Positions 15,007 through 15,393 of a stretch of DNA of 15,393 nucleotides are shown in pieces. Position 1 is the stretch's first letter, and the number at the start of each line of letters is the position of its first letter. The DNA is from an uncultured Ignavibacteria bacterium (GTDB lineage: Bacteria > Bacteroidota > Ignavibacteria > SZUA-365). Under the pieces are notes generated by a model, which saw nothing but the letters and a program-made list of their open reading frames with translations, ran no database searches and was not told the DNA's origin. The translations under genes were made by a program, and so were the position numbers. Location: positions 1 through 15,393 of the forward strand of contig CAJXSA010000039.1 in the NCBI GenBank assembly GCA_913060595.1, given 5' to 3'.

Positions 15007-15045
15007 TTGAAATGGACGGGAATTCGGAGAAAATTTGTACTTTAT
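15007..15045 (+). promoter_or_regulatory. Putative promoter of the second S46 peptidase gene
   Basis: TTGAAA (15007-15012) followed by an A-rich stretch and TTTGTACTTTAT (TACTTTAT at 15038-15045). It mirrors the block at 12583-12623 upstream of the first S46 gene, with two bases less between the boxes and 66 bases from TA to the start codon against 62. It implies that each peptidase has its own promoter, probably of the same class. Confidence 0.5.
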
Positions 15046-15103
15046 CTGATGCCTCCCGATGGGAGAACACAGCGCTCACTACGTCTCACTTACAGGTAAC
15101 GAC

Positions 15104-15393
15104 ATGCGAACCATTGTTCAGAAAGGTATGCTTCTGCTCGTGGCCCTGGTGTTTGTCGCCGGCTGCAGCAGCACGCAGGAACTGACCCCGTATCAGAAAG
15201 CCAAACAGGCGAAGCTGGAAAGCATCAAAGCCCAGCGTTTCGACAACGGCAGGATGTGGACATTCGACCATCCGCCGCTCGAGTATTTCAAGGAAGAGTA
15301 TAATTTCGCACCGGATCAGCAGTGGCTGGATGACGTCCGCATGTCTGCGCTTCGCTTCGCGACATACTGCTCCGCGAGTTTCGTCAGTGCCGA
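15104..15393 (+). CDS. Second S46 family dipeptidyl-peptidase, lipoprotein, N-terminal part (truncated by window edge)
   Basis: Only the first 96 codons are present. The product begins MRTIVQKGMLLLVALVFVAGC, a lipoprotein signal with lipobox VAGC (C21), then continues with QKAKQAKLE, FDNGRMWTF, EEYNFAP and RMSALRFATYCSASFVSA. Aligned without gaps to the first S46 protein, 44 of 67 residues are identical. The window stops just before the expected TNHHC catalytic histidine, so activity and the Gly/Arg specificity residue cannot be checked. The ATG at 15104 has a modest AGGTAA ribosome-binding site about 7 bases upstream. Tandem paralogues of S46 peptidases often differ in substrate preference; whether these do is unknown. 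Confidence 0.9.
   Translation, partial: MRTIVQKGMLLLVALVFVAGCSSTQELTPYQKAKQAKLESIKAQRFDNGRMWTFDHPPLEYFKEEYNFAPDQQWLDDVRMSALRFATYCSASFVSA

Larger units (their letters stand above)
14859..15103 (+). other. Intergenic region between the two S46 genes
   Basis: This 245-base gap holds the inverted repeat at 14882-14962 in its first half and the promoter-like block at 15007-15045 in its second half. About 60 bases of leader then run to the second S46 start. No open frame with family resemblance is present. Confidence 0.6.

Noticed and set aside
1..15393. tRNA, rRNA, CRISPR, insertion sequence or prophage signals
   Set aside because: No cloverleaf, regularly spaced repeats, transposase or integrase sequence was found on reading both strands. 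The repetitive feel of 960-5400 is due to protein-level propeller repeats.

Overview
The window is GC-rich (roughly 60% by eye). It looks like chromosome from a member of the Bacteroidota / Ignavibacteriota / Chlorobiota-type lineages, and a GC-rich branch such as Ignavibacteria, Kapabacteria or Rhodothermia fits best. Two proteins end in a type IX secretion system (T9SS) type A sorting domain, and there are two tandem S46 dipeptidyl-peptidases, a family characteristic of Bacteroidota. Most genes have recognisable Shine-Dalgarno sequences (GGAGG, AAGGA), which argues against classical Bacteroidia. The exact lineage is inference. No tRNA, rRNA, CRISPR array, insertion sequence or phage gene is visible.

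Layout. (1) Positions 1-685, minus strand: archease followed by the start of rtcB, the RNA-ligase pair. (2) Positions 686-959: a divergent intergenic region with short repeats and a possible promoter. (3) Positions 960-11954, plus strand: five tightly packed genes with gaps of +12, -4, -4 and -1 (or -4). In order they encode two secreted T9SS proteins, each with 14 Asp-box (YCF48/BNR-like) blades; a 1313-residue membrane-anchored protein joining a DUF2334 deacetylase-like domain, a glutamine-amidotransferase-like domain and a PgaB-like TIM-barrel hydrolase domain; a processive family 2 glycosyltransferase with D, DxD, TED and QxxRW motifs; and a probable outer-membrane beta-barrel. (4) Positions 12034-12579: a small secreted NTF2-like protein, 79 bases further on. 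(5) Positions 12678-14858: an S46 dipeptidyl-peptidase lipoprotein, then a structured intergenic region, then a second S46 lipoprotein gene that runs off the window end from 15104.

The five-gene block is the most interesting part. Membrane glycosyltransferase, periplasmic deacetylase/hydrolase and outer-membrane barrel is the parts list of a synthase-dependent exopolysaccharide system. It is analogous to pgaABC (poly-N-acetylglucosamine) and, through the DUF2334 plus GT2 pairing, to the ydaLM genes of the Bacillus subtilis ydaJKLMN exopolysaccharide operon. Co-transcription with two T9SS-exported propeller proteins suggests surface proteins that bind or organise the polymer. The polymer itself cannot be identified from sequence. 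The downstream S46 pair is probably a separate unit: both genes carry nearly the same promoter-like sequence, so the upstream region appears to have been duplicated with the gene.
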